DNA of 64,000 nucleotides from Algoriphagus sp. NG3. GTDB taxonomy: Bacteria > Bacteroidota > Bacteroidia > Cytophagales > Cyclobacteriaceae. The position numbers and the translations under genes were made by a program. Below the pieces are notes generated by a model. That model saw nothing but the letters and a program-made list of their open reading frames with translations. It had not been told where the DNA came from and did not search any database. Shown piece after piece: positions 44,126 to 52,876 of the stretch. Location of the stretch: positions 4,690,501-4,754,500 of the forward strand of contig NZ_CP139421.1 in assembly GCF_034119865.1 (NCBI RefSeq), in the 5' to 3' direction. Position 1 is the first letter of the stretch, and every line of letters begins with the position of its first letter.

Positions 44126-44620
44126 TTATTTTTTATTCTCAAAATATTCAATCATCAAAGCTTCTGCTTTTCTGAGTTCTTGTTTTGGTGTTTTTTGTGA
44201 TTTTTTTTGAAAACCATTGAATAAGACAACTAACTTGCCTTTATCCAAACAACAGAATATTCTGTAGATATTGCTTTCATATTCTATTCGTATTTCATAG
44301 AGATCTTTTATTCCTTGAATATTTTTAAAAAATTTAGTAGGAAGAGGCTGTCTCATAAGTAGGTTTTCTTGTCAGGCTGAGCGAAGTCGAAGCCTTTAAT
44401 GCGCTAATTAAGCCCGTTTCGACTTCGCTCAATGTGACAATTATGAATTATGAGACAGCCTCATCATGTAAAGCACTTCATCGACTTTGTTTTTTGCCTT
44501 ATCATTTAAGGCTTCAAAGAAAGTTTCAAAATAGTCTTTATAGAATATTACATTCTCTGAATGTTTCCACTCTTCAAAGTTAACGAATAATGGAACTTTG
44601 TGATGCGCTTTTTGTAATTT
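44126..44620 (-). pseudogene. RelE/HigB-like (Gp49) toxin gene split by an inverted-repeat element
   Basis: The 3' part (44126-44356) reads KFFKNIQGIKDLYEIRIEYES, YRIFCCLDKGKLVVLFNGF and KKSQKTPKQEL, the C-terminal two thirds of a Gp49/HigB toxin. The N-terminal third lies on the other side of the element (44463 to about 44620): FVNFEEWKHSENVIFYKDYF and FFEALNDKAKNKV. Reading in from the N-terminal side meets a stop inside the element. The five residues before LPTKFF are encoded by the element's terminal repeat. No ATG in frame is seen for the N-terminal part. A 76-aa product from the inner ATG is possible but would lack the first helices. Confidence 0.75.
44344..44462. mobile_element. 119-bp MITE-like element with 15-bp perfect terminal inverted repeats
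   Basis: The ends are GAGGCTGTCTCATAA (44344-44358) and TTATGAGACAGCCTC (44448-44462). Inside lies a second inverted pair, TGAGCGAAGTCGAA and TTCGACTTCGCTCA, with TGTCA/TGACA further out. The whole unit can fold into one long hairpin. There is no room for a transposase. It interrupts a HigB-like toxin gene. The end sequences look like those of insertion sequences, but I cannot name the family. No convincing target duplication was found. Confidence 0.8.
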
Positions 44621-44782
44621 GATTTATGGGAGTATCCATCTAATTAATACCAGCTTGTTTTCCTTTTTAAGGTTTAAATGATAACAGCTCAAGTCGTAAT
44701 GATAAATAACAATAAAGACGAAAAATTACTGTGGATGGTGGAAGTGATTTCCTAATATAGCATTCCGTAGATTTTAATGTGC

Positions 44783-45184
44783 CTAAAATTGTTCTCTCAC
44801 AAATTCAATATAAGCTTGCCTCCTAAAGTCGAACCAATCCTGTCTGTACTTAGATGAATCGATCACGTATTTAAAGTTTTGAAACGGCTTCCGTGCTGAA
44901 AGTTGTTCGAGAAGATGGTCTCTGAAGGAAGCGTTCGTCAGGGAATTGGCGAAATCTTCCATTACCTGAAATGCCTCTCTGGAATCCATTTGTTGAAATC
45001 GCATGTAATTGCCCAAGTCAGAGTCAATTTTCCCGAAAAGATCTTCCCAAGGTTCCGGTTCAAAGAAGGGATTATCGGGGTCTGGATGCCATTCTATTTC
45101 ACCGGTAGGTTTGTGAAAGTAGCAGACCATACCACATTCCAGAAGTTCGGCGATTTCTTCGATATGTTGCTGTGTTAATTCCAT
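44783..45184 (-). CDS. UPF0158 family protein
   Basis: The 133-aa soluble protein has the usual UPF0158 pattern: an N-terminal helix (LTQQHIEEIAELLECGMVC), a short hairpin ending in EIEWHPDPD, MRFQQMDSREAFQVMEDFA in the middle, and RKPFQNFKYVIDSS with WFDFRRQAYIEF at the end. The role of the family is unknown. It lies 58 bases beyond the terpene cyclase-like gene on the same strand, and could be the second gene of that transcript. Confidence 0.8.
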   Translation of the reverse strand: MELTQQHIEEIAELLECGMVCYFHKPTGEIEWHPDPDNPFFEPEPWEDLFGKIDSDLGNYMRFQQMDSREAFQVMEDFANSLTNASFRDHLLEQLSARKPFQNFKYVIDSSKYRQDWFDFRRQAYIEFVREQF

Positions 45185-45242
45185 CGGTAAGATTACTTTG
45201 ACTAAAAAGCCCTTTGGAATATCATCTGGAGACTCAGCTAAT

Positions 45243-45899
45243 TTAAGATTTCTTCTCTGGCATATACCTAAGCTCTCTCCATTTTTTGGTCACCAAGAAA
45301 ATGTAAAAAAGATCAGTCACAACGATGATTGACCCTAGGTAGAGTATAGCTTCGTGCACCCCTCCAGCTGTCTTGCTGCCTATAATTCCAAATAAGATCG
45401 TAGTAGAGAAAGTTCCTATGCATTTGGGTATGGCGATAAGCAGGCTTTGCCCTTTCAAGTCCGGCCGGCGAAAGTACATTCGTACAAACAGGAAGGACAT
45501 CAAAAAATTGATCAGATAACCCACATAAAGGGCTCCATTGACAATCCCAAGTTGTTGAAAGGCCACATGCTGTATCACAAAGCAGACTATAAGAAAAGCA
45601 ATTCCCTGTAAATAGAAGGTGGCTTTTCCCACCTTCACCTCACTAATACCATATTTAAAGTAGGTGTACAGTATCCCGACATCCAGCAGAACCCAAAAGC
45701 AATTGACGTATGTGGAGACATGAGAACCAAACACTAGGTAGCCTTGGTAAGTATAGTACACTTCCCAGGAGAAGTTCAATGCGAGCGTGAGAAATGGGAT
45801 CCCATAAGATTTGTCTCTGAAACCTACCCGTAACGCCTCAACATAGGCGATGATCCAACCTAATCCACAAAGTGAAATAAAAATTGAACTAACTGTCAT
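45243..45899 (-). CDS. Membrane terpene cyclase-like protein (Pyr4/PaxB type)
   Basis: The 218-aa protein has seven hydrophobic segments. It resembles the small integral-membrane cyclases of fungal meroterpenoid and indole-diterpene pathways (Pyr4, PaxB). Shared marks are a RDKSYGIPFLTLALNFSWEVYY stretch (key part NFSWE, Glu46) in the second segment and an acidic residue in the last (VVTDLFY, Asp196). In Pyr4 the catalytic acids are a Glu in NxxWE context and an Asp near the C-terminus. The gene is divergent from eboA, 284 bases away, and so may share its control. A light- or solute-linked membrane protein of other type is the alternative. Confidence 0.6.
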   Translation of the reverse strand: MTVSSIFISLCGLGWIIAYVEALRVGFRDKSYGIPFLTLALNFSWEVYYTYQGYLVFGSHVSTYVNCFWVLLDVGILYTYFKYGISEVKVGKATFYLQGIAFLIVCFVIQHVAFQQLGIVNGALYVGYLINFLMSFLFVRMYFRRPDLKGQSLLIAIPKCIGTFSTTILFGIIGSKTAGGVHEAILYLGSIIVVTDLFYIFLVTKKWRELRYMPEKKS

Positions 45900-46183
45900 A
45901 ATTAATTTCCATTAAAGAAGGCAAGGCGGCTTGATCATTTAAAGTGGTGCCTTCTCCTTTCAAAACAATGTTATTCTTTTCGATTTGATCTCAGTATAAA
46001 AGTCCAAAAAAAATCATCTAAAAACAGGAAAACCCTCCACTGAATTTGTGAGAAGATGATTTTTGTCAGAAATCGCACTTTTTACTACCGTTGAGCATTA
46101 TGTGATTGGATATTCTGATAGATTTCCGCCAATTTTAGCCAATCAAATCATGCAGACCCCACTGCAAACAGGCAACTTTCATT

Positions 46184-47065
46184 ATGCAAGATCAAGTAAG
46201 TGCTTTTCTGAACAAATTGCTCCAGAGCCGGGATAACCAAAAAGGTTTGGACTGGCTGGAGAAGCAAACCCTAAAAATTACCTCTGAGGCTGTGCCCTCT
46301 TACTTGTTTATGGCTTTCAGCCAGGCTTCCCGATTCTTCAAGAAAAATCAGTTGAGTCTATCTGAAGCACAAGTAGAGGAAGCAGGAAAGTTGATAGTAG
46401 GTTTTCAACCTCAATTTTGGGATGAACTGCAAGCCGCCAGGACGGTTCTGTTGCTGAGTTATAAGGTAGAGAAGGGAATTTGGTTTAAGGCTGTAAACCA
46501 ACTGTTCGAGACTGCTGATATGCATGAGCATCAAGCGCTTTTTGGAGCCTTACCTGTCCTGCCTTTTCAGGAGGATTTGATACCTAGGGCAATTGATGGC
46601 CTTCGGACAAACATATCGCTTGTATTTGATGCGATTGCGCTGAATAATCCTTTTCCGGAAAAATATTTTCCTGAAGCCAATTGGAATCAGATGGTGCTGA
46701 AGGCAATCTTCATGCAACGTCCTCTTTACAAAATACAAGGGTTAGAGGAGAGAAGAAATCCTGCCTTGGCTGCTATAGCAAGGGATTTTGCGCATGAGCG
46801 ATGGGCTGCGGGGAGAGATGTAATGCCTGAGATTTGGAGGTTGGTTTCTCCTTTTGTAAATGAGCTGTATCTAGCGGATCTTGAGAAGACTTTGGCAAGT
46901 AAAGATGAACTTCAGATGAAAGCTGCGCTCTTGGCAATGAGGGAATCTGCATTCAAACCCGCTGAGCATTTACTTGAGGCTCATGCTGAGTTGCTTGCTT
47001 CCTTGGACATGGATGCCATCGCCTGGAGAAACATAGGAGAAGAGTTTCAGCGCACCCGGGTATAA
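46184..47065 (+). CDS. eboA: EboA family protein
   Basis: The 293-aa soluble, mostly helical protein shows the EboA strings NPFPEKYFPEANWNQMVLKA (here cut to NWNQMVLKAIF), LYKIQGLEERRNPALA and FAHERWAAGRDVMPEIWRLV. It is the first gene of a six-gene run that matches the ebo cluster in order. In Nostoc the cluster is required to move a scytonemin precursor to the periplasm. The biochemical role of EboA is not known. The gene is divergent from a terpene cyclase-like gene. Confidence 0.88.
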   Translation: MQDQVSAFLNKLLQSRDNQKGLDWLEKQTLKITSEAVPSYLFMAFSQASRFFKKNQLSLSEAQVEEAGKLIVGFQPQFWDELQAARTVLLLSYKVEKGIWFKAVNQLFETADMHEHQALFGALPVLPFQEDLIPRAIDGLRTNISLVFDAIALNNPFPEKYFPEANWNQMVLKAIFMQRPLYKIQGLEERRNPALAAIARDFAHERWAAGRDVMPEIWRLVSPFVNELYLADLEKTLASKDELQMKAALLAMRESAFKPAEHLLEAHAELLASLDMDAIAWRNIGEEFQRTRV

Positions 47066-47101
47066 TCACTAAATTTATATTTCTACATAAAAATTAAAAG
47101 C

Positions 47102-48007
47102 ATGTATATAGATCCTCACATACACGTTGTTTCCCGTACCACAGATGATTACGAAGCCATGCGCAAAGCAGGTATAGTAGCGGTGATCGAACCGGCTTTT
47201 TGGCTGGGTCAGCCCCGTACCGAAGTGGGAAGCTTCAAAGATTACTTCAGTACACTGGTAGGCTGGGAACGTTTTCGTGCCAGCCAGTTTGGGATCGTGC
47301 ATTACTGTACCATGGGGCTGAACTCTAAAGAAGCAAACAATGAGCCTTTGGCTGAGCAGGTCATGGAGCTTCTTCCGCTATATGTAGGAAAAGAAGGCGT
47401 GGTAGCCATCGGAGAAATCGGCTACGACGATCAGACCGAAGCAGAGGATAAATTCTATCGACTTCAGCTGGAACTGGCAAAAGACGTGGATCTGCCTGTA
47501 CTGATCCATACGCCGCACAGGGATAAGCGAAAGGGCACTATCCGAAGCATGGACGTGTCGGAGGAGCATGGCCTTGACCCAAGTATGGTTATAGTAGACC
47601 ATAACAATGAAGAGACAGTGAAAGAGGTTTTGGAGCGTGGCTATTATGCTGGTTTCACCATTTATCCACATACAAAAATGGGCTCAGCCCGTATGGTGGA
47701 GATCGTGAAGCAATATGGGCCAGAGCGAATAATCGTCAATTCCGCTGCGGATTGGGGGATTTCCGATCCACTAGCCGTTCCCAAAACAGCGGATCTAATG
47801 AGGAAATCAGGTATTCCGGAAGAGCATATCAAACTAGTCACTTACCAAAATGCCCTGACGGTATTTGGAAAAAGTGGGCAGATGGATGAGCAGGATTGGC
47901 TAAATGCCGCGCCTTTGGATCAGACCAAGAAAATGAGTGGAAATTCAGTGCTTCGAGGTGGTCAGACACCACGCGTGGAAGGTTCCTCTGATATAGTTGA
48001 AAATTGA
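47102..48007 (+). CDS. eboB: EboB, TatD-like metal-dependent hydrolase
   Basis: The 301-aa protein has an amidohydrolase/TatD fold: metal ligands DPHIHV at the start, AIGEIGYDD near 100, LIHTPHRDKRKG near 138 and IVDHNNEET near 160, then IVNSAADWGISDPLAVPK. It follows eboA by 36 bases and overlaps eboC by 4. The natural substrate is unknown; family members hydrolyse esters, amides or nucleic acids. Confidence 0.88.
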   Translation: MYIDPHIHVVSRTTDDYEAMRKAGIVAVIEPAFWLGQPRTEVGSFKDYFSTLVGWERFRASQFGIVHYCTMGLNSKEANNEPLAEQVMELLPLYVGKEGVVAIGEIGYDDQTEAEDKFYRLQLELAKDVDLPVLIHTPHRDKRKGTIRSMDVSEEHGLDPSMVIVDHNNEETVKEVLERGYYAGFTIYPHTKMGSARMVEIVKQYGPERIIVNSAADWGISDPLAVPKTADLMRKSGIPEEHIKLVTYQNALTVFGKSGQMDEQDWLNAAPLDQTKKMSGNSVLRGGQTPRVEGSSDIVEN

Positions 48008-48924
48008 TTATGGGTTCATCCCGAATAGTTGCATACTTACAGCTCACCCGCCCCGCCAATGTAGTCACTGCGGTAGCAGATATATGGGCGGGCTTTGCTG
48101 TAGCAGGTGCCTGGGCTTACATTTCGCTGGATGGAAGTTTTGAAGCGAGTGAATTTATAGCAAAGTTAGCCTGGCTTTCATTGAGTACAATTGGATTGTA
48201 TGCTGGCGGTGTGGCATTTAATGATGTGTTTGATGCAGAATTGGACGCAGTAGAAAGACCGGAAAGACCCATCCCAAGTGGGAGAGTAAGCAAAAAATCT
48301 GCTGCCTGGATGTCTTTTATTCTGCTGGTGTTAGGAGTGACAGCTGCTGCCCAGGTGAATATGGTCTCTGCGGTTCTGGCGTTGATTGTAGCTATTTTAG
48401 CTGTAGGATATGATTATTGGGGGAAGCACCAATATTTTCTCGGCCCTATCAATATGGGGCTTTGCCGGACTGGAAATTTATTATTGGGAGTAAGCGTAGT
48501 GCCAGGCATCTTGGCTGTTTTTTGGCCACTGGGTTTTTTGCCTTTGGTCTATGTGGCAGCTATTACGATGATCAGCAGAGGGGAAGTGCATGGTAAAAAC
48601 AAGGCGGCTCTTTATGCGGGACTGCTTATGTATGTGTTGGTAATAGTCGCTATCGCTTATATGCCGATTGTACATCACACCAACATTTGGGAGGTTCTTC
48701 CGTTCTTAGCCTTACTCAGCTACATGGTTTTTCCGCCATTGGTCAAGGCAATACGTACACAGGAACCAAAATTGATAGGTAAGTCCGTAAAAGCTGCTGT
48801 AATTTCCTTAATTATTGTCAACTCTTCTATTGCTGCTGCATTTCAAGGATGGAAGATTGGAATAATTGTATTATTGTTGTTGCCAATTTCCCTTTGGCTT
48901 GCCAAAAAATTTGCTGTAACCTAA
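48004..48924 (+). CDS. eboC: EboC, UbiA-type prenyltransferase
   Basis: The 306-aa membrane protein has about eight or nine spans. It has the UbiA metal/diphosphate-binding motif NDVFDAELDAVERPERPIPSG (NDxxDxxxD) near residue 75, and a degenerate second acidic motif near YDYWGKHQYFLGPINMG. It should attach an isoprenoid chain to a small acceptor in the membrane. It overlaps eboB (ATGA). In combination with the divergent cyclase-like gene it could support a prenylated, then cyclised product. Confidence 0.9.
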   Translation: MIMGSSRIVAYLQLTRPANVVTAVADIWAGFAVAGAWAYISLDGSFEASEFIAKLAWLSLSTIGLYAGGVAFNDVFDAELDAVERPERPIPSGRVSKKSAAWMSFILLVLGVTAAAQVNMVSAVLALIVAILAVGYDYWGKHQYFLGPINMGLCRTGNLLLGVSVVPGILAVFWPLGFLPLVYVAAITMISRGEVHGKNKAALYAGLLMYVLVIVAIAYMPIVHHTNIWEVLPFLALLSYMVFPPLVKAIRTQEPKLIGKSVKAAVISLIIVNSSIAAAFQGWKIGIIVLLLLPISLWLAKKFAVT

Positions 48925-48994
48925 AGCATACTAAACTAATTGGCGCCTGGAATTGTATTATTCCAAACGACAAAGCTCTAGTCACCTATTTCTT

Positions 48995-50149
48995 ATGAAT
49001 ACCGTTATCCAACAAAAATTTGCAGTACCTTATCAGTACCCTGTGTGCTTCTCTGAAGATATTTTCAGTCCAGCCAATGAGTTGTTTGTAGAGTTGTTGG
49101 CAAAAGACAGGCTTTCCAAAGTTTTATTTATAGTAGATGAGGGAGTTTCCACGGCACATCCAGAATTATTAAATCAGATAAAGGCATATTCAGAGATTCA
49201 TAAGGACAAGTATCATTTGGCGACAGAGCCTTTAATAGTACCAGGGGGTGAGGACAGCAAAAACGATGAAGCGATTTACAAGCAGATCGTGGAGGCAACA
49301 CATCTGTATGGTATAGATAGGCATTCGTATATCGCAGTGATAGGCGGTGGAGCCGTGATCGATATGGTAGGATTTGCAGCAGCTATTTCGCATAGAGGTA
49401 TCCGCCTGATCCGAATTCCCACTACGGTACTTTCCCAAAACGATTCTGCAGTAGGAGTAAAAAACTCCGTAAATGCTTTTGGCAAAAAGAACTACCTAGG
49501 GACCTTTACTCCCCCTTATGCGGTTCTGAATGATTTTAATTTTCTCAAGACACTTGATGACCGTGATTGGAGGTCAGGGATTTCTGAAGCGGTAAAAGTG
49601 GCCTTGATTAAGGATCTGGACTTTTTTACCTGGATGGAAGAGCATGCTTCTGCGCTGGCCGAAAGGCATATGGAGCCGATGAAGGAACTGATCATTCGCT
49701 GTGCCCAAATGCATTTGGATCACATAGCTGGCAAGGATCCCTTTGAGTTCGGTTCATCCAGACCACTGGATTTTGGGCACTGGGCGGCGCATAAGCTGGA
49801 GCATTTGAGCAAGTTCCGAATCCGTCATGGTGAAGCTGTTGCCATAGGGATTGTTCTGGATTCCACATATTCTTTCCTGAAAGGCTGGATTTCTTCAGCT
49901 GATCTGAATAGGATAGTAATGCTTTTTAAGCAGTTGGGATTTGAGCTTTTCGCCCCGGAATTGGGTGGTGATAATCTAATCAAAGGACTGCAGGAATTCC
50001 AGGAGCATCTTGGCGGGCAACTGACCATAATGTTATTGACTGACCTAGGTAAAGGAGAAGAAGTTCATGAGATGGATCATGACCTTATTTTCAAGGCAGT
50101 TGACATGCTTAAAGACTTTCAAAAAAACTCCATTCTAGTCGATTCCTAA
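48995..50149 (+). CDS. eboD: EboD, 3-dehydroquinate synthase-like sugar phosphate cyclase
   Basis: The 384-aa protein starts at the ATG at 48995; an in-frame TTG 42 bases upstream is less likely. It shows the sugar phosphate cyclase pattern: PGGEDSKND, IAVIGGGAVIDMVGFAAA (NAD binding), RIPTTVLSQNDSAVGVKNSVN, SGISEAVKVALI, and the zinc ligands in DFGHWAAHKLE and RIRHGEAVAIG. Such enzymes turn a sugar phosphate into a cyclitol (dehydroquinate, valiolone or similar). As a genuine shikimate AroB is normally elsewhere, this paralogue probably makes a special cyclitol. Confidence 0.9.
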   Translation: MNTVIQQKFAVPYQYPVCFSEDIFSPANELFVELLAKDRLSKVLFIVDEGVSTAHPELLNQIKAYSEIHKDKYHLATEPLIVPGGEDSKNDEAIYKQIVEATHLYGIDRHSYIAVIGGGAVIDMVGFAAAISHRGIRLIRIPTTVLSQNDSAVGVKNSVNAFGKKNYLGTFTPPYAVLNDFNFLKTLDDRDWRSGISEAVKVALIKDLDFFTWMEEHASALAERHMEPMKELIIRCAQMHLDHIAGKDPFEFGSSRPLDFGHWAAHKLEHLSKFRIRHGEAVAIGIVLDSTYSFLKGWISSADLNRIVMLFKQLGFELFAPELGGDNLIKGLQEFQEHLGGQLTIMLLTDLGKGEEVHEMDHDLIFKAVDMLKDFQKNSILVDS

Positions 50150-50166
50150 TCTAATTCCCTTTCTTC

Positions 50167-51384
50167 ATGGAAATCAAAGGTTTTCAACTCAGTTACTGTA
50201 GCAACATCCATCCCGGCGAGACTTGGGAAGCAACTTTTGAGAACTTAAAGAACTACATCCCTGAAGTCAAAGAAAGACTAAGGCACACAGATGCTTTCGG
50301 GATAGGCCTCCGTCTTTCTCATGAAGCCAGTATAGTTTTGGAGCATCCAGAAAAGCTACAGGAGTTCCAAACTTGGCTTGAGAAGGAAAATGCTTATGTT
50401 TTTACCCTGAATTGCTTTCCCTATGGGGATTTCCACCGGACTACTGTCAAAGATCAAGTACATTATCCTGATTGGACGACCATAGATCGTCGGGATTATA
50501 CCATCCGCTCTTTTAGGATTTTGTCAGAGCTTTTGCCAGAGGGCATGGATGGCGGGATATCCACCTCTCCAATTTCCTATAGGCATTGGTTTAAAAATGA
50601 AAGTGACTTAAAGGCCGGTATGGAAGTTGCCACAAAGCATTTGCTGGAAGTGGTGGCAGAACTGGCAGAAATTAAAAAGAAGACCGGGAAATCCCTGCAT
50701 CTGGATATAGAACCAGAACCGGATGGGATTCTGGAAAATTCTGATGAAACGCTCTGGCTGTTTAGCGATTGGTTGCTTCCTTTGGGTAAGCCCTGGCTTT
50801 CCGAACATTTGGGGATTTCGCTGGAGGAAGCCGAAGTACTGTTGAAGGAGCATATTCAAGTGTGCTACGATGTGTGCCACTTTGCGCTGGTGCATGAAAA
50901 GCCCGCTGATACTTTTGCCAAGTTTGAAAGAGCTGGCTTGAAAATCGGTAAAATCCAGATTTCTGCCGCGCTGAAAGTAATGATACCTGAGATGCCCGAA
51001 GCCCGTGATTTGTTGAAGGTGAATCTGTTGCCTTTTGAAGAATCCACCTATCTACACCAGGTAGTGGCCAAAGGCAGTGACGGAAGGTTGAACTCCTATA
51101 CGGATTTGCCAGATGCTTTGAAAGTCCTTGATTCCACGGATGATAAAGAATGGAGAATCCACTTCCATGTACCGGTATTTCTCGATAATTATGGTTCTCT
51201 AGCCTCCACACAAGACCAGATTTCAATTGTTCTCAATGAAATTTTAAAAAACCCTTCTTTGACCAATCACCTTGAAGTAGAGACTTATACTTGGGATGTT
51301 TTGCCTAAAGAAGCCCGCTTACCCTTAGGTGAGTCCATAGCCAGGGAGCTGGACTGGGTTATCCGAAAATTTGAAGTAAAATGA
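50167..51384 (+). CDS. eboE: EboE, TIM-barrel metabolite-traffic protein
   Basis: The 405-aa protein is a xylose isomerase-like TIM barrel. It opens FQLSYCSNIHPGETWEATFENLK and contains VFTLNCFPYGDFH, LHLDIEPEPDGILENS, CYDVCHFALVHEKP, IGKIQISAAL and FHVPVFLDNYGSLASTQ, which are strong ebo-cluster marks. Conserved His and Glu suggest a metal site. The reaction is not known. It follows eboD after 17 bases and overlaps eboF by 4. Confidence 0.9.
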   Translation: MEIKGFQLSYCSNIHPGETWEATFENLKNYIPEVKERLRHTDAFGIGLRLSHEASIVLEHPEKLQEFQTWLEKENAYVFTLNCFPYGDFHRTTVKDQVHYPDWTTIDRRDYTIRSFRILSELLPEGMDGGISTSPISYRHWFKNESDLKAGMEVATKHLLEVVAELAEIKKKTGKSLHLDIEPEPDGILENSDETLWLFSDWLLPLGKPWLSEHLGISLEEAEVLLKEHIQVCYDVCHFALVHEKPADTFAKFERAGLKIGKIQISAALKVMIPEMPEARDLLKVNLLPFEESTYLHQVVAKGSDGRLNSYTDLPDALKVLDSTDDKEWRIHFHVPVFLDNYGSLASTQDQISIVLNEILKNPSLTNHLEVETYTWDVLPKEARLPLGESIARELDWVIRKFEVK

Positions 51385-52757
51385 AGAAAACAGTAGTCCT
51401 AGATATAGTTGCGCTTTCTCCCCGGGTAATCGGAGAGCATACTCCATTCCTAAAAGAATGGATCTCAAAAGGGAAAAAGGCTGTAGTAGCGCCTGTTTTG
51501 CCTGCCGTGACCTGCTCCGCCCAATCCGTTTATCTGACGGGAAAGATGCCAAATGAAAACGGGATAGTTGGTAACGGCTGGTATTTTCAGGACGAGTGTG
51601 AGATAAAATTTTGGCGCCAATCGAATAAATTGGTTCAGTCCCCAAAAGTATGGGAGACGCTGAAGAAAGATAATCCCGACTTTACCGTTGCCAATATGTT
51701 CTGGTGGTACAATATGTATTCATCAGTGGATTTTGCCGTGACTCCCAGGCCGCTGTATTTGGCGGATGGTAGGAAGGAACCTGACTGCCATAGTCAGCCA
51801 ATGGAATTGAGAGACAGGCTTCAGAAGGAATTGGGTCAGTTTCCTTTGTTCTCATTCTGGGGACCCAATGCGAATATTGCCTCCAGCAAATGGATCGCCG
51901 AAGCTTCCAAGAAAGTAGATGAATGGCACAATCCCACACTCAACCTAGTTTATATCCCACATCTGGATTATTCTTTACAAAAATATGGGATTGATTTTGG
52001 TAAAATAGGGAAATACCTGAAGGAGGTGGATGAACTGGCAGAAGACCTGATCACCTATTTTGAAAAGCAGGGGACACAGGTGATTTTACTCTCAGAATAC
52101 GCGATTACGACGGTGAGTAAGCCTGTTCATTTGAATAGAATTTTCAGAAAACAGGGTTGGATCCAAGTAAAAGATGAGCGGGGACTAGAGACTTTGGATG
52201 CTGGAACCTCCAAGGCTTTTGCAGTAGCTGACCATCAGGTGGCGCATATTCACGTGAATGATCCCAATATATTGCCACAGGTAAAAAAGCTGCTGGAGGA
52301 GACTGAAGGAGTGGAATTAGTTCTTGACGAAGAGGGGAAAAAGCTGCATAAAATCGATCATGAACGATCCGGAGATCTGGTAGTCATGGCGGATAAAGAT
52401 TCATGGTTCACTTACTATTTTTGGTTGGATGACTCGAAAGCTCCTGATTATGCACGCTGCGTAGATATCCATAAAAAGCCCGGATACGATCCTGTAGAGC
52501 TTATATTGAACCCGGAAATCAAAATCCCTTTACTCACGGTAGGATCCAAAGTAGTAAAGAAGAAACTGGGGTTCCGGTATTTGATGGATGTGATTCCTTT
52601 GGACGCTACCTTGGTGAAAGGGGCTCATGGTAGATTGAGTGAGGATGATTTGGATAAGCCGCTCTTGGTTTCCCAGGATAAGGATCTGTTGAGCTCAGAT
52701 AAACTACTTCCGACAGAAGTGTATGATTTGATTTTGAAAGCGGTGAGGGGAAATTGA
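51381..52757 (+). CDS. eboF: EboF, alkaline phosphatase-superfamily (nucleotide pyrophosphatase-type) protein
   Basis: The 458-aa protein belongs to the phosphodiesterase/nucleotide pyrophosphatase type: AVTCSAQSVYLTGKMPNENGIVGNGWYF (nucleophile region around VTCSAQS), NMFWWYNMYSSVDF, YIPHLDYSLQKYG, ILLSEYAITTV and VKGAHGRLSEDD carry the metal-binding His/Asp set. The usual Thr nucleophile position is occupied in TCSAQS. No signal peptide is visible, so it seems cytoplasmic. It closes the ebo operon. Confidence 0.88.
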   Translation: MKKTVVLDIVALSPRVIGEHTPFLKEWISKGKKAVVAPVLPAVTCSAQSVYLTGKMPNENGIVGNGWYFQDECEIKFWRQSNKLVQSPKVWETLKKDNPDFTVANMFWWYNMYSSVDFAVTPRPLYLADGRKEPDCHSQPMELRDRLQKELGQFPLFSFWGPNANIASSKWIAEASKKVDEWHNPTLNLVYIPHLDYSLQKYGIDFGKIGKYLKEVDELAEDLITYFEKQGTQVILLSEYAITTVSKPVHLNRIFRKQGWIQVKDERGLETLDAGTSKAFAVADHQVAHIHVNDPNILPQVKKLLEETEGVELVLDEEGKKLHKIDHERSGDLVVMADKDSWFTYYFWLDDSKAPDYARCVDIHKKPGYDPVELILNPEIKIPLLTVGSKVVKKKLGFRYLMDVIPLDATLVKGAHGRLSEDDLDKPLLVSQDKDLLSSDKLLPTEVYDLILKAVRGN

Positions 52758-52778
52758 GTTATACATACCAAGAACCCT

Positions 52779-52800
52779 AGGCACGAGAAGTTTCGTGCCT
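52779..52800. terminator. Hairpin after the ebo operon
   Basis: AGGCACGA and TCGTGCCT form an 8-bp perfect stem with a 6-base loop, 22 bases past the eboF stop. No T run follows, so it may work as a transcript-stabilising hairpin or a weak terminator. Confidence 0.5.
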
Positions 52801-52876
52801 GTATTCAAATATCCAATAAAAGCATTTCGTTGGGTCAGATATCATTCCAATTCCTATTTTTGATAAAAAATGATTC

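Noticed and set aside
50762..51226. 154-codon minus-strand frame inside eboE
   Set aside because: Shadow of eboE; composition is not protein-like and nothing supports it.
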